Part shown: positions 24,587-31,388 of the stretch, piece after piece
How positions within the stretch are numbered: position 1 is the stretch's first letter
Layout of the letters: the number at the start of each line of letters is the position of its first letter
DNA from: an uncultured Oscillospiraceae bacterium
GTDB taxonomy: Bacteria; Bacillota; Clostridia; Oscillospirales; Oscillospiraceae
Length of the DNA stretch: 34,100 bases
Direction of reading: 5' to 3'
NCBI GenBank assembly: GCA_944385885.1
Contig: CALWYY010000164.1
Coordinates: 1 to 34,100 of the forward strand
Notes under the pieces: generated by a model
Told to the model about the DNA's origin: nothing
The model's input: only the letters and a program-made list of their open reading frames with translations
The model's database searches: none
Made by a program: the position numbers and the translations under genes

Positions 24587-25852
24587 ATGAGCATTTGGCA
24601 TGTGACGGGCGGGGAACGGCTCCGTGGCAGCCTGCGGATACAGGGCTCCAAAAACGCCGTTCTGCCTGTGATTGCCGCCTCGCTGCTATGCAGCAGCGAG
24701 ACGGAGCTGACGAACTGCCCCCGGCTGAGCGACGTGGAGGCTGCCATGGACATCCTGCGGTATCTGGGGTGCCAGGCAGAGCGGGACGGGGACGTGCTGA
24801 CCATCGGTTCGGCCAGCCCGTCCCGCTGTGACATTCCCCGGGATCTGATGCACCGGATGCGCTCGTCGGTGATTTTCCTGGGGCCGATGCTGGCCCGGTT
24901 TGGGGAAGCCCATGTGTCGGTACCCGGCGGATGCGAACTGGGACCGCGGCCCATTGACCTGCATCTGCAGGCCCTGCGGCTTTTGGGCGCGGAGATCCGG
25001 GAGGAGCCTGGGGGGATCGTCTGCCAGGCAGCCCGGCTGCGGGGCGCGGAGATCCCTTTGACGCTACCCAGTGTGGGAGCCACTGAAAACGCCATGATTG
25101 CCGCCTGCGCGGCGGAAGGGGAGACGGTAATCTACAACGCCGCCCGGGAACCGGAGATTGAGACGCTCCAGGAATACTTGCGCCTTTTAGGTGCGCAGAT
25201 CAGCGGAGCGGGCTCGCCGGTGATCCGCGTGAATGGATTTACCCCTCGGGAACACGCAGGCCTGCGCATCCCGCCGGACCGGATTGCGGCGGCTACCTAT
25301 TTGTGCTGCACGGCCTGTGCCGGAGGCGATGTGGACCTGCTGGACGCGGAACCGGACCACATGGCGCCGGTGCTGGAGACCCTGGAGGCCATGGGCTGTG
25401 CGGTGACGGCCCGGCCCGGTCATGTACATATCGGCGTATCCGGCCGTCTGCGGGCGCCGGGGGCTGTGGTTACCCGGCCATACCCGGGGTTTCCCACAGA
25501 CGCCGCCCCGCTTCTCATGGCGGCATGCCTGAAGGTGACGGGGCCGGCCGTGTTTATTGAAAACATCTTTTCCGGCCGGTACCGGCATGCCGAGGAGCTT
25601 CGCCGCCTGGGTGCGGACATCACCATCCGGGGCCCTCTGGCCATGGTGACGGGAGTGGAGAGCCTGCACGGGGCGAACTTGACCAGTCCGGACCTGCGGG
25701 GTGGGGCGGCGTTGGTTGCGGCGGCCCTGGGTGCGGAAGGACCGTCTTTGGTGTATGACGACGGGCACATCCGCCGGGGCTACGACGGCCTGGAGGAGTC
25801 CCTGCGGGGGCTGGGCGCCCAGATCTGGTGTGAGGGCGGAGAACGTTACTGA
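24587..25852 (+). CDS. murA: UDP-GlcNAc 1-carboxyvinyltransferase MurA
   Basis: This 421-residue MurA starts with the family pattern GGERLRGSLRIQGSKNAVLP, and Lys22 (QGSKNA) is a substrate contact. The active-site Cys116 sits in PGGCELGPRPIDLH. Cys at this place is the residue alkylated by fosfomycin, so the enzyme is expected to be sensitive. It transfers enolpyruvate from PEP to UDP-GlcNAc in the first committed step of peptidoglycan synthesis. GGAGGAG precedes the ATG but is partly held in a stem. The gene lies between murG and ftsQ. Confidence 0.95.
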   Translation: MSIWHVTGGERLRGSLRIQGSKNAVLPVIAASLLCSSETELTNCPRLSDVEAAMDILRYLGCQAERDGDVLTIGSASPSRCDIPRDLMHRMRSSVIFLGPMLARFGEAHVSVPGGCELGPRPIDLHLQALRLLGAEIREEPGGIVCQAARLRGAEIPLTLPSVGATENAMIAACAAEGETVIYNAAREPEIETLQEYLRLLGAQISGAGSPVIRVNGFTPREHAGLRIPPDRIAAATYLCCTACAGGDVDLLDAEPDHMAPVLETLEAMGCAVTARPGHVHIGVSGRLRAPGAVVTRPYPGFPTDAAPLLMAACLKVTGPAVFIENIFSGRYRHAEELRRLGADITIRGPLAMVTGVESLHGANLTSPDLRGGAALVAAALGAEGPSLVYDDGHIRRGYDGLEESLRGLGAQIWCEGGERY

Positions 25853-25874
25853 AGATTGCAAAGGAGATATTGAT

Positions 25875-26630
25875 ATGGCGGAGGAGTACAGCGGGTCCCA
25901 AGGCCGGGTCCGTACGGGCAGCGCTTGGCGGGCCCCTCTGGCGCTGGTCCTGCTTTTTGCGGTGGCCGTGATTTTTATGAGCCTGTTTTTCCGGGTGGCC
26001 CGGATCGAGGTGGTCAACGCCTCCGAGTATACCGACGAACAGGTGGTGGAAGCGTCGGGGATCGAGATGGGGGCGAACCTGTTTTTCATCGACCGGTTTT
26101 CCGTGGCCAGCCTGATTTTCTCCGGTCTGCCCTATGTGGAGACGGTGCACATCCAGCGGGAGCTGCCCAACACGGTGGTTATCCAGATTGTCGGTACCGC
26201 CGCCTCCGCCTACGTAACGGTGGGGAACGATATATGGCTTATGGACCGGCAGGGAAAGCTCCTGGAAGCGGTGGATGAGAGCCAGACGGAGGGGCTGCCC
26301 TACATCCAGGGGCTGAGCCCCGCCTCTCCCGTGGAAGGGGAGGTTATGGTGGTGGATGGGGAAGACAGCGCCCGCCTGGAGTACGCCATGGCCCTTTTGG
26401 ATGCCTTTACAGCAGAAGGGATCTTGGATAAGGTGTCCTGGGTGAACCTGGAGGATGTACAGGACCCATCCATGGAGTATGAGGGACGGCTGACGGTCTA
26501 TCTGGGCCCCAACGAGGAAGTCCCCCGGAAGATTGCTCAGTTCGAAAACGTCCTAAGCCAACTTTCGGAGGGAGATACGGGAATATTGCGTTTTACCGGC
26601 GGAACGTCCTGGACATACAGCCCAGACTGA
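25875..26630 (+). CDS. ftsQ: Cell division protein FtsQ/DivIB
   Basis: This 251-residue single-pass protein has a short cytoplasmic N-terminus (about 20 residues), a membrane helix (about 20-39), and a POTRA domain starting FRVARIEVVNASEYTDEQVVEASGI. The beta domain has LPYVETVHIQRELPNTVVIQIV and is typical of FtsQ/DivIB. It links the divisome to FtsL and the FtsB/DivIC partner. AAGGAGA precedes the ATG at 25875. Near its 3' end lies one copy of a 15-bp repeat whose second copy is in the ftsZ leader. ftsA is absent after it. Confidence 0.9.
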   Translation: MAEEYSGSQGRVRTGSAWRAPLALVLLFAVAVIFMSLFFRVARIEVVNASEYTDEQVVEASGIEMGANLFFIDRFSVASLIFSGLPYVETVHIQRELPNTVVIQIVGTAASAYVTVGNDIWLMDRQGKLLEAVDESQTEGLPYIQGLSPASPVEGEVMVVDGEDSARLEYAMALLDAFTAEGILDKVSWVNLEDVQDPSMEYEGRLTVYLGPNEEVPRKIAQFENVLSQLSEGDTGILRFTGGTSWTYSPD

Positions 26631-26664
26631 CCCTGTCAGGCGTGAGGAATTTTACCGGCGGAAC
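26591..26664. repeat. 15-bp direct repeat flanking the ftsQ stop
   Basis: TTTTACCGGCGGAAC occurs at 26591-26605, inside the last codons of ftsQ, and again at 26650-26664, after the stop. The 59-bp offset places both copies just upstream of the ftsZ promoter. Confidence 0.7.
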
Positions 26665-26694
26665 AAAATTATGGCTCTGTTTGACATAATGCTG

Positions 26695-26723
26695 TTGACC
26701 TGTGGGCAAAATCGTTATAAAAT
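26695..26723 (+). promoter_or_regulatory. Promoter for ftsZ
   Basis: TTGACC (26695-26700) and TAAAAT (26718-26723) are separated by 17 bp. A TATAAA at 26716-26721 is an alternative -10 with a 15-bp spacer. A further TTGACA at 26681 has no matching -10. The ftsZ start lies 62 bp downstream of the -10. Confidence 0.6.
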
Positions 26724-26785
26724 AGCAAAGAATAGGGCTATAAGACGAATACGTTCCCTTAAATATACAGCCGGGAGGAGAAAAG

Positions 26786-27736
26786 ATGTCGTATACACAG
26801 GATACCGGTTCGGAAAGTGTAGTGGTCATCAAGGTGCTTGGCATCGGTGGCGCGGGCAACAACGTAGTCAACCGCATGGTCGGCTCCGGGGTGAAGGGCG
26901 TGGAATTCATTGCCGTCAACACGGACAGGCAGGCCCTGGCCGTATCCACAGCCGAGCAGAAGATCCAGATTGGAGAAAAAGTAACTCACGGGCAGGGTGC
27001 TGGTTCCGACCCGGAGATGGGAAAGCGGGCGGCGGAAGAGAGCCGCAACGATATTACAAAGGCCCTGGAAGACGCGGATATGGTGTTTATCACCGCCGGC
27101 ATGGGCGGCGGCACGGGCACGGGGGCGGCCCCCACGGTGGCGGAACTGGCCCGGGACGCGGGGATCCTCACGGTGGGCGTGGTGACGAAGCCCTTTTTCT
27201 GGGAAGGCAAGCGGCGTATGGACCAGGCCCGGAAGGGCGTAGAAGAGCTCATGGGCAAGGTAGATAGCCTGCTGATCATCCCCAACGACCGGCTGAAATA
27301 CGCCAGCCCGGAGAAAGTGACGCTGGCTAATGCCTTTGAGATTGCCGATGACGTGCTTATCAAGGCGGTGCGCAGCATCTCCGAGCTTATCAAGAGCACA
27401 GGGTTTATCAACCTGGACTTTGCGGATGTGACGGCTATCATGAAGGACGCCGGCATGGCGCACATGGGCGTGGGCCGGGCGGCCGGAAAGAACAAGGCGG
27501 AGGAGGCGGCCAAGATTGCCGTTTCCAGCCCGCTGATGGAGACATCCATCGACGGGGCCCACGGGGTGCTTATCAACATTACCGGATCGATGGACATGGG
27601 CCTGGACGACGTGGAGGCGGCGGCCACCTTGGTGCAGGCAGCGGCGCATCCGGATGCCAACATCATTTTCGGCGCGGGCTTTGACAATTCCCTGGAGGAC
27701 GAGATCGTGGTTACGGTTATTGCCACCGGGTTTTAG
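26786..27736 (+). CDS. ftsZ: Cell division GTPase FtsZ, stopped by an in-frame TAG at the end of the globular domain
   Basis: The 316 residues cover the whole tubulin-like fold: an N-terminal IKVLGIGGAGNNVVNRM, the signature GMGGGTGTGAAP near 105-116, and the T7 catalytic loop NLDFADVTAI near 211-220. The end is GAGFDNSLEDEIVVTVIATGF. FtsZ forms the Z-ring. The frame then meets TAG (27734-27736), at the junction where other FtsZ proteins enter the flexible linker and C-terminal tail that bind SepF, FtsA and other partners. Reading on in the same frame gives 56 further codons to TAA at 27905-27907. TAG is an ordinary stop for yqfC, recO and murG here. GGGAGGAG precedes the ATG. The start and domain calls are firm; the true C-terminus is uncertain. 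Confidence 0.95.
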   Translation: MSYTQDTGSESVVVIKVLGIGGAGNNVVNRMVGSGVKGVEFIAVNTDRQALAVSTAEQKIQIGEKVTHGQGAGSDPEMGKRAAEESRNDITKALEDADMVFITAGMGGGTGTGAAPTVAELARDAGILTVGVVTKPFFWEGKRRMDQARKGVEELMGKVDSLLIIPNDRLKYASPEKVTLANAFEIADDVLIKAVRSISELIKSTGFINLDFADVTAIMKDAGMAHMGVGRAAGKNKAEEAAKIAVSSPLMETSIDGAHGVLINITGSMDMGLDDVEAAATLVQAAAHPDANIIFGAGFDNSLEDEIVVTVIATGF

Positions 27737-27907
27737 GAGAAAAACCCCGCCTGCCGGCCGGAAGTCGGGGTGCAGGAAGAGAACAGGGATGCCAACCTCT
27801 TCTCTGGCGCCAGGGAGAAGGCGGAAAACGCCCAGCCCGGCGCGCCGGCCTCTGCCGATACGGAGGATCCCTTCGATACCATTTTCCGTATCTTCAACAG
27901 CAAATAA
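27737..27907 (+). other. In-frame continuation of ftsZ: linker and C-terminal tail beyond the TAG
   Basis: These 56 sense codons plus TAA are in the same frame as ftsZ. They encode an acidic, Pro/Ala/Glu-rich linker followed by a compact end, DPFDTIFRIFNSK, which has the look of an FtsZ C-terminal peptide. Third positions are about three-quarters G or C, like neighbouring genes. The terminator starts 14 nt after the TAA but 185 nt after the TAG, which suits the longer gene. With the TAG read as an amino acid, the protein would be 373 residues, within the normal FtsZ range. Confidence 0.72.
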
Positions 27908-27920
27908 AAGGGAGCTTTGA

Positions 27921-27956
27921 AAAAGGCATTCCGCCATACCCGGCGGAATGCCTTTT
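27921..27956. terminator. Bidirectional terminator between ftsZ and the SSB-like gene
   Basis: A perfect 15-bp stem (27921-27935 with 27942-27956) with a 6-nt loop begins in AAAA and ends in TTTT. It can therefore serve ftsZ on the plus strand and the convergent SSB-like gene on the minus strand, where a T5 run follows. Confidence 0.85.
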
Positions 27957-28009
27957 CCGCGCCCTGCCGTGCTGTGCCCCAGGGCGGAAGAAGGACCTTG
28001 CCGGCGGGC

Positions 28010-28627
28010 TCACGCGTCCGGGAGAGCGGCGATCTCTCCGGCGGAGACTTCAAACGCCGTGCGGGTGACGGGTTCCCCGTTGATGTTTTTTATGTATTCC
28101 CGGCTCTGGATGCGGCCCAGCACCCGGACGCGGGTTCCCACTGCCCAGCCGGCGGCTAAGCGGGCGTTTTGCCCCCAGGCGATACAGGGAAGATAGTCGC
28201 TGCGCCCGTAGTGGCGGTTGACGGCTATCATGAGGTCACAGATCTCCCGTCCCATGGGTGTGGTACGGCGGTTGGGCGGCTTGCACAGAGTGCCCAGCAG
28301 TTCCACCTGATTCTCCCATACGTTTTCCTCGGGCGGCCCGATTTCCCGGGCAAACACCGTGATCACCAGGCGGCTGCCCTCGCCGCTGCGGTTGTTGAAG
28401 GAACGGAGCTCTCCTCCCACCTGCAGCAGCCCTGCCCGGGAGGGCCGCAGCTCTGGCAGCAGCTCCTCACGGAGAATGATGTTCAGCCGGTCCATAGTAC
28501 CGGACAGCCGGGATACCTCCAGGGGAAAGGTGAAAAACCGTTCCAGACGGCTTGCGTGTGAAAAAGCGGGGTCTCCTGCGGGAGCGCCGCAGAGCAGGAC
28601 ATGGTTCATATTTTGCATTTCATCCAT
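28010..28627 (-). CDS. SSB-like protein with two OB-fold domains
   Basis: The 205 residues contain two similar halves. The first (about 8-95) starts NHVLLCGAPAGDPAFSH and has LRSFNNRSGEGSRLVITVFARE. The second (about 105-195) starts NQVELLGTLCKPPNRRTTPMGREICDLMIAVNR and has YLPCIAWGQNARLA and RIQSREYIK, a pattern close to bacterial SSB. There is no acidic SSB C-terminal tail of the DDDIPF type, so it is probably not the housekeeping SSB; a role in single-stranded DNA binding is inferred. ATG at 28627 is chosen because GAGGTG lies about 6 nt upstream. That Shine-Dalgarno is part of a 12-bp tandem duplication. It ends at the terminator shared with ftsZ. Confidence 0.75.
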   Translation of the reverse strand: MDEMQNMNHVLLCGAPAGDPAFSHASRLERFFTFPLEVSRLSGTMDRLNIILREELLPELRPSRAGLLQVGGELRSFNNRSGEGSRLVITVFAREIGPPEENVWENQVELLGTLCKPPNRRTTPMGREICDLMIAVNRHYGRSDYLPCIAWGQNARLAAGWAVGTRVRVLGRIQSREYIKNINGEPVTRTAFEVSAGEIAALPDA

Positions 28628-28631
28628 CGTA

Positions 28632-28655
28632 AACACCTCACAAAACACCTCACAA
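28632..28655 (-). repeat. 12-bp tandem duplication carrying the SSB-like Shine-Dalgarno
   Basis: Read on the minus strand, TTGTGAGGTGTT occurs twice in direct succession, giving two GAGGTG ribosome-binding sites 12 nt apart. The nearer one has proper spacing to the ATG at 28627. Confidence 0.8.
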
Positions 28656-28701
28656 GATGGTATTCCCGGCAGCGGGAAGATATGCCCGCCGGGGAAAACA
28701 C

Positions 28702-28730
28702 TTGGCAAAAGTGCCCGAAAGTGATAAAAT
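28702..28730 (+). promoter_or_regulatory. Promoter for deoC
   Basis: TTGGCA (28702-28707) and TAAAAT (28725-28730) are separated by 17 bp, 23 bp before the deoC ATG. The leader is therefore very short and begins close to the AAAGGAG Shine-Dalgarno. Confidence 0.6.
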
Positions 28731-28753
28731 GGAGCAAAGGAGTGAGTGCTTCC

Positions 28754-29410
28754 ATGGATTTGAAAGAAATTTTATCCCGCTGTGACCATACTCTTCTGCG
28801 CCCGGACTGCACGGCCCAGGAGATCCGGGAGCTGTGCGACCAGGCAATCCGATACGGCTGTGCCACGGTGTGCATCCCGCCGACGCATGTGGCGGGAGCC
28901 CGGCGCTACGTGGGGGATCGGATGAAGATCTGCACGGTGGTGGGGTTCCCCAACGGGTATGCCACGCCGGTGGTTAAAGCGTTCGAAACCGACGATGCGG
29001 TAAAAAACGGCGCCGATGAGATCGACATGGTGATAAACCTGTGCATGGTGCGGGACCAGTGCTGGGATAAGCTCCAGGACGAGATCAGCCGGGTGCGGCG
29101 GGCCTGCGGGGGCCGTCTGCTTAAGGTGATCATTGAGTGCTGCCTGCTCACCCAGGAGGAGAAGATCCGCATGTGCCAGATTGTCTCCCAGTCCGGGGCG
29201 GAGTACATTAAGACATCCACCGGCTTTTCCACCGGCGGGGCCACGTTTGAGGACGTACGTCTGCTGCGGGAGCACTGCTCTCCGGAAGTAAAGGTCAAGG
29301 CGGCCGGAGGGATAACGACCCTGGAGGATGCCAGACAGTTCCTGGAACTGGGCGCCGAGCGCCTAGGTACCAGCCGGATTGTCAAGCTGGCCATGGAGGC
29401 CGAGGCCTGA
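28754..29410 (+). CDS. deoC: Deoxyribose-phosphate aldolase DeoC
   Basis: This 218-residue class I aldolase has the Schiff-base lysine in YIKTSTGFSTGGAT, a second catalytic lysine in VKVKAAGGI, and the acidic position in GADEIDMVIN. It splits 2-deoxyribose 5-phosphate into acetaldehyde and glyceraldehyde 3-phosphate during deoxynucleoside use. ATG at 28754 lies about 10 nt after AAAGGAG. It stands alone: no phosphopentomutase or nucleoside phosphorylase gene is beside it. A GC-rich hairpin follows. Confidence 0.95.
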   Translation: MDLKEILSRCDHTLLRPDCTAQEIRELCDQAIRYGCATVCIPPTHVAGARRYVGDRMKICTVVGFPNGYATPVVKAFETDDAVKNGADEIDMVINLCMVRDQCWDKLQDEISRVRRACGGRLLKVIIECCLLTQEEKIRMCQIVSQSGAEYIKTSTGFSTGGATFEDVRLLREHCSPEVKVKAAGGITTLEDARQFLELGAERLGTSRIVKLAMEAEA

Positions 29411-29474
29411 GGCCTGGCTCAGGGCAACCGAGAACCATACCGCCGCAAGGCAGTCCGAAGGGCGGGAGCATACA

Positions 29475-29500
29475 CGGCGCCCCGGGAAACCGGGGCGCCG
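29475..29500 (+). terminator. GC-rich hairpin after deoC
   Basis: An 11-bp stem made only of G and C (29475-29485 with 29490-29500) closes a GAAA tetraloop. No T-tract follows, so it may act as an mRNA 3' stabiliser or a factor-assisted terminator. The surrounding non-coding stretch 29411-29589 holds this hairpin and the next gene's promoter. Confidence 0.5.
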
Positions 29501-29530
29501 CGGCCATACCCGGCTTTCCCGGGCAATGAA

Positions 29531-29559
29531 TTGACATGGATTCGACACCATGGTATAAT
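29531..29559 (+). promoter_or_regulatory. Consensus promoter for the pseudokinase-lectin gene
   Basis: TTGACA (29531-29536) and TATAAT (29554-29559) are both perfect hexamers with the ideal 17-bp spacer. It is the strongest sigma-A-type promoter seen in the window. The start codon at 29590 lies 30 bp downstream. Confidence 0.85.
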
Positions 29560-29589
29560 TTTAGCACCTCAAAGCAGAGGAGTGATCGC

Positions 29590-31179
29590 ATGGCGGATAA
29601 GGAAAGATACGGGGAAACGGAGGAGCTTTCCCGGGATTCTGACGCTTTGGACCCTTCGGAGGGCGTACCGGCTCCGAAGGAGGAAGGGGCGGCGGAGGGA
29701 TCCGCTGTGCCGGAAGAGGAGAGCGCCTTGGCGGATGGGGCGATCCCGGAGGGGTCAGTTCCGGAGGCCGTTGGGACGGATACAGAGATGGAGCCGTCCC
29801 TTCCCCAGGAAGAGAGCGCCGCACCCCAGGAAGGGGAGGCGCCGTTGCCGGAAGGGGAACTTTCGCAGCCGCCTGAGGCGGAAGAGGCGCCGGCCCTTGA
29901 GGAGACGGAAGAAGCCGGTTCCCGCATCAGCGGCATCCGCCTGGCGGAAGGGATCTGCCAGGCCCTGCTGGCGGCCGGTGGGCAGGAACGATTTCACGGG
30001 GGCGTGCGCCCGGATAATGTGACTGTACAGGACGGCCAGGTGTATCTCGGGCCGCGCCTAAAACATGGAGTGGGAGAGTTTACTCCGCTGGAACTGGAAT
30101 ATATGGCGCCGGAGCTGTTTTGGGACGGCATACGGTCCCCAGCGGCGGATGTATATTCCGTGGGCTTGGTGCTGTATTCGGTATACAATTATGGCCGGCT
30201 ACCGTTTTGGCCGTCCACCGGGGCGGTAACGCCCAACATCCGTGCGGGAGCGCTTCAGCGGCGGATGAGCGGGGACGATGTGCCGCCCCCGGCCGCCGGG
30301 GGACGGGAGCTAAGGGAGATTATTCTGCGGGCACTGTCCTTCCGAACGGAGGAACGATGGCAGGATGCCCGGGAACTGTTGGATGCGCTGGGAAGCTGTG
30401 AGGAAGAAGAGGAACCGGCGGACATCTCCCTGGTGCTGACGGGCGAAGTGGAACGAAGAACAGGCGTTCCGGAGCCGGCTGCGATGCGGAAGCCGTCTCT
30501 GATCTCGGACACGGAAACGGACGAGGAATTTTCCCGGCGCACGTCGCGCCGCCGCCCGTCCCGCCGGCGAGGGCCGTCTTGGGCTTGGGTGGTGGTGCTG
30601 GTAGTCCTTATTGCCGGCGCACTCGTTTTGCTTTTGCGGGACCAGGGTCAGCGGAGCCCTGGCCTGGTGAACGGGACGCCGGATGCGGTGATCAGCAACA
30701 TACCCACAGCCACACCAGTTATCACCGCAACGCCTACCATGGAGGCAACCGATACCCCGGAACCTACTGCCGTTCCGGAAGGGCCACGGTTTGTCGCCTA
30801 CCGGGAAGATGTGAGTTGGAGCGAGGCGCAGGCGCGCTGTGAGGAACTGGGCGGACGTCTGGCCATGCCCATTACCCAAGATGAGCTGGAAGAAATCATT
30901 CAGGTGTGCGAGCAGGCAGGACTTCAGAAGGTTTGGCTTGGCGCCCACCGCCAGGAGGATGATTCCTGGATATCTACCAGCGGGGATATGGTAATGTTTT
31001 TCTTCTGGGGGGACAATGAACCATCCTTTGTGGATGCTGGAGACGGCGCTGCGGAGGATTACATGATGCTCTGGTACTACGACGGCCAGTGGAGCGGCAA
31101 CGACAGCCGGGAGGATCCTTTGGAGGATTATTATTGGGCCTATGCCGGCCAGATTGGCTTTGTCTGCCAGATGTACTAA
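29590..31179 (+). CDS. Pseudokinase C-lobe / transmembrane / C-type-lectin-like fusion protein
   Basis: This is a 529-residue protein of unknown function. Residues 1-110 are acidic (Glu/Pro/Ala), with no kinase N-lobe or Gly-rich loop. Residues 115-268 resemble a Ser/Thr-kinase C-lobe: HGGVRPDN (136-143) stands where HRDxKPxN is expected, the DFG motif is lost, and APE (173-175), DVYSVG (187-192) and the ERWQDARELLDAL helix remain. Catalytic residues are missing, so it is probably a pseudokinase. A basic stretch (320-327) precedes one membrane helix (331-349), predicting N-in/C-out. A Thr/Pro-rich stalk (361-398) leads to a C-type-lectin-like domain (400-529) with Cys417, WLGAH, WYYDGQW and a terminal FVCQ (Cys526). 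GAGGAG precedes the ATG. Ligand and partners are unknown. Confidence 0.85.
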   Translation: MADKERYGETEELSRDSDALDPSEGVPAPKEEGAAEGSAVPEEESALADGAIPEGSVPEAVGTDTEMEPSLPQEESAAPQEGEAPLPEGELSQPPEAEEAPALEETEEAGSRISGIRLAEGICQALLAAGGQERFHGGVRPDNVTVQDGQVYLGPRLKHGVGEFTPLELEYMAPELFWDGIRSPAADVYSVGLVLYSVYNYGRLPFWPSTGAVTPNIRAGALQRRMSGDDVPPPAAGGRELREIILRALSFRTEERWQDARELLDALGSCEEEEEPADISLVLTGEVERRTGVPEPAAMRKPSLISDTETDEEFSRRTSRRRPSRRRGPSWAWVVVLVVLIAGALVLLLRDQGQRSPGLVNGTPDAVISNIPTATPVITATPTMEATDTPEPTAVPEGPRFVAYREDVSWSEAQARCEELGGRLAMPITQDELEEIIQVCEQAGLQKVWLGAHRQEDDSWISTSGDMVMFFFWGDNEPSFVDAGDGAAEDYMMLWYYDGQWSGNDSREDPLEDYYWAYAGQIGFVCQMY

Positions 31180-31208
31180 GGATACATAGCCTGCCTTTGC
31201 GCGGGCAT

Positions 31209-31247
31209 GCGATACGGCGGCGGGAACACATCCCGCCGCCGTATTGC
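31209..31247 (+). terminator. Long hairpin after the pseudokinase-lectin gene
   Basis: Fourteen perfect pairs (31212-31225 with 31231-31244) around a 5-nt loop extend to 17 with one G-U pair (31209-31211 with 31245-31247). It starts 30 nt after the stop. There is no T-tract, so its efficiency as an intrinsic terminator is doubtful. Confidence 0.55.
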
Positions 31248-31289
31248 GCCGGCATGAACCCGGCTTGAGCCGCCGCAAACGAGGTTATA

Positions 31290-31321
31290 AAGAGCGGCGT
31301 GACCATGGTCACGCCGCTCTT
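31290..31321. terminator. Perfect 32-nt palindrome between convergent genes
   Basis: All 16 pairs match from 31290/31321 to the centre at 31305/31306. It lies between the pseudokinase-lectin gene and the convergent MFS gene. It may be a two-way terminator (on the minus strand it is followed by TATAA) or a dyad binding site. The non-coding gap 31180-31388 contains only this and the preceding hairpin. Confidence 0.55.
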
Positions 31322-31388
31322 GCCGCATAGCCGGCAGTGCCAGCGCCGGGCTCTTTCCCAGGGAAGCGGGCACACCGGAGGAAGATGG

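Noticed and set aside
26671..27267. Plus-strand frame overlapping the ftsZ start in another phase
   Set aside because: After the first 40 codons it is only an out-of-phase reading of ftsZ, rich in Gly and Arg.
27734..27736. Genome-wide reassignment of TAG to an amino acid
   Set aside because: yqfC, recO, murG and the YlbJ-like gene all end in TAG at their expected lengths, so TAG works as a stop here.
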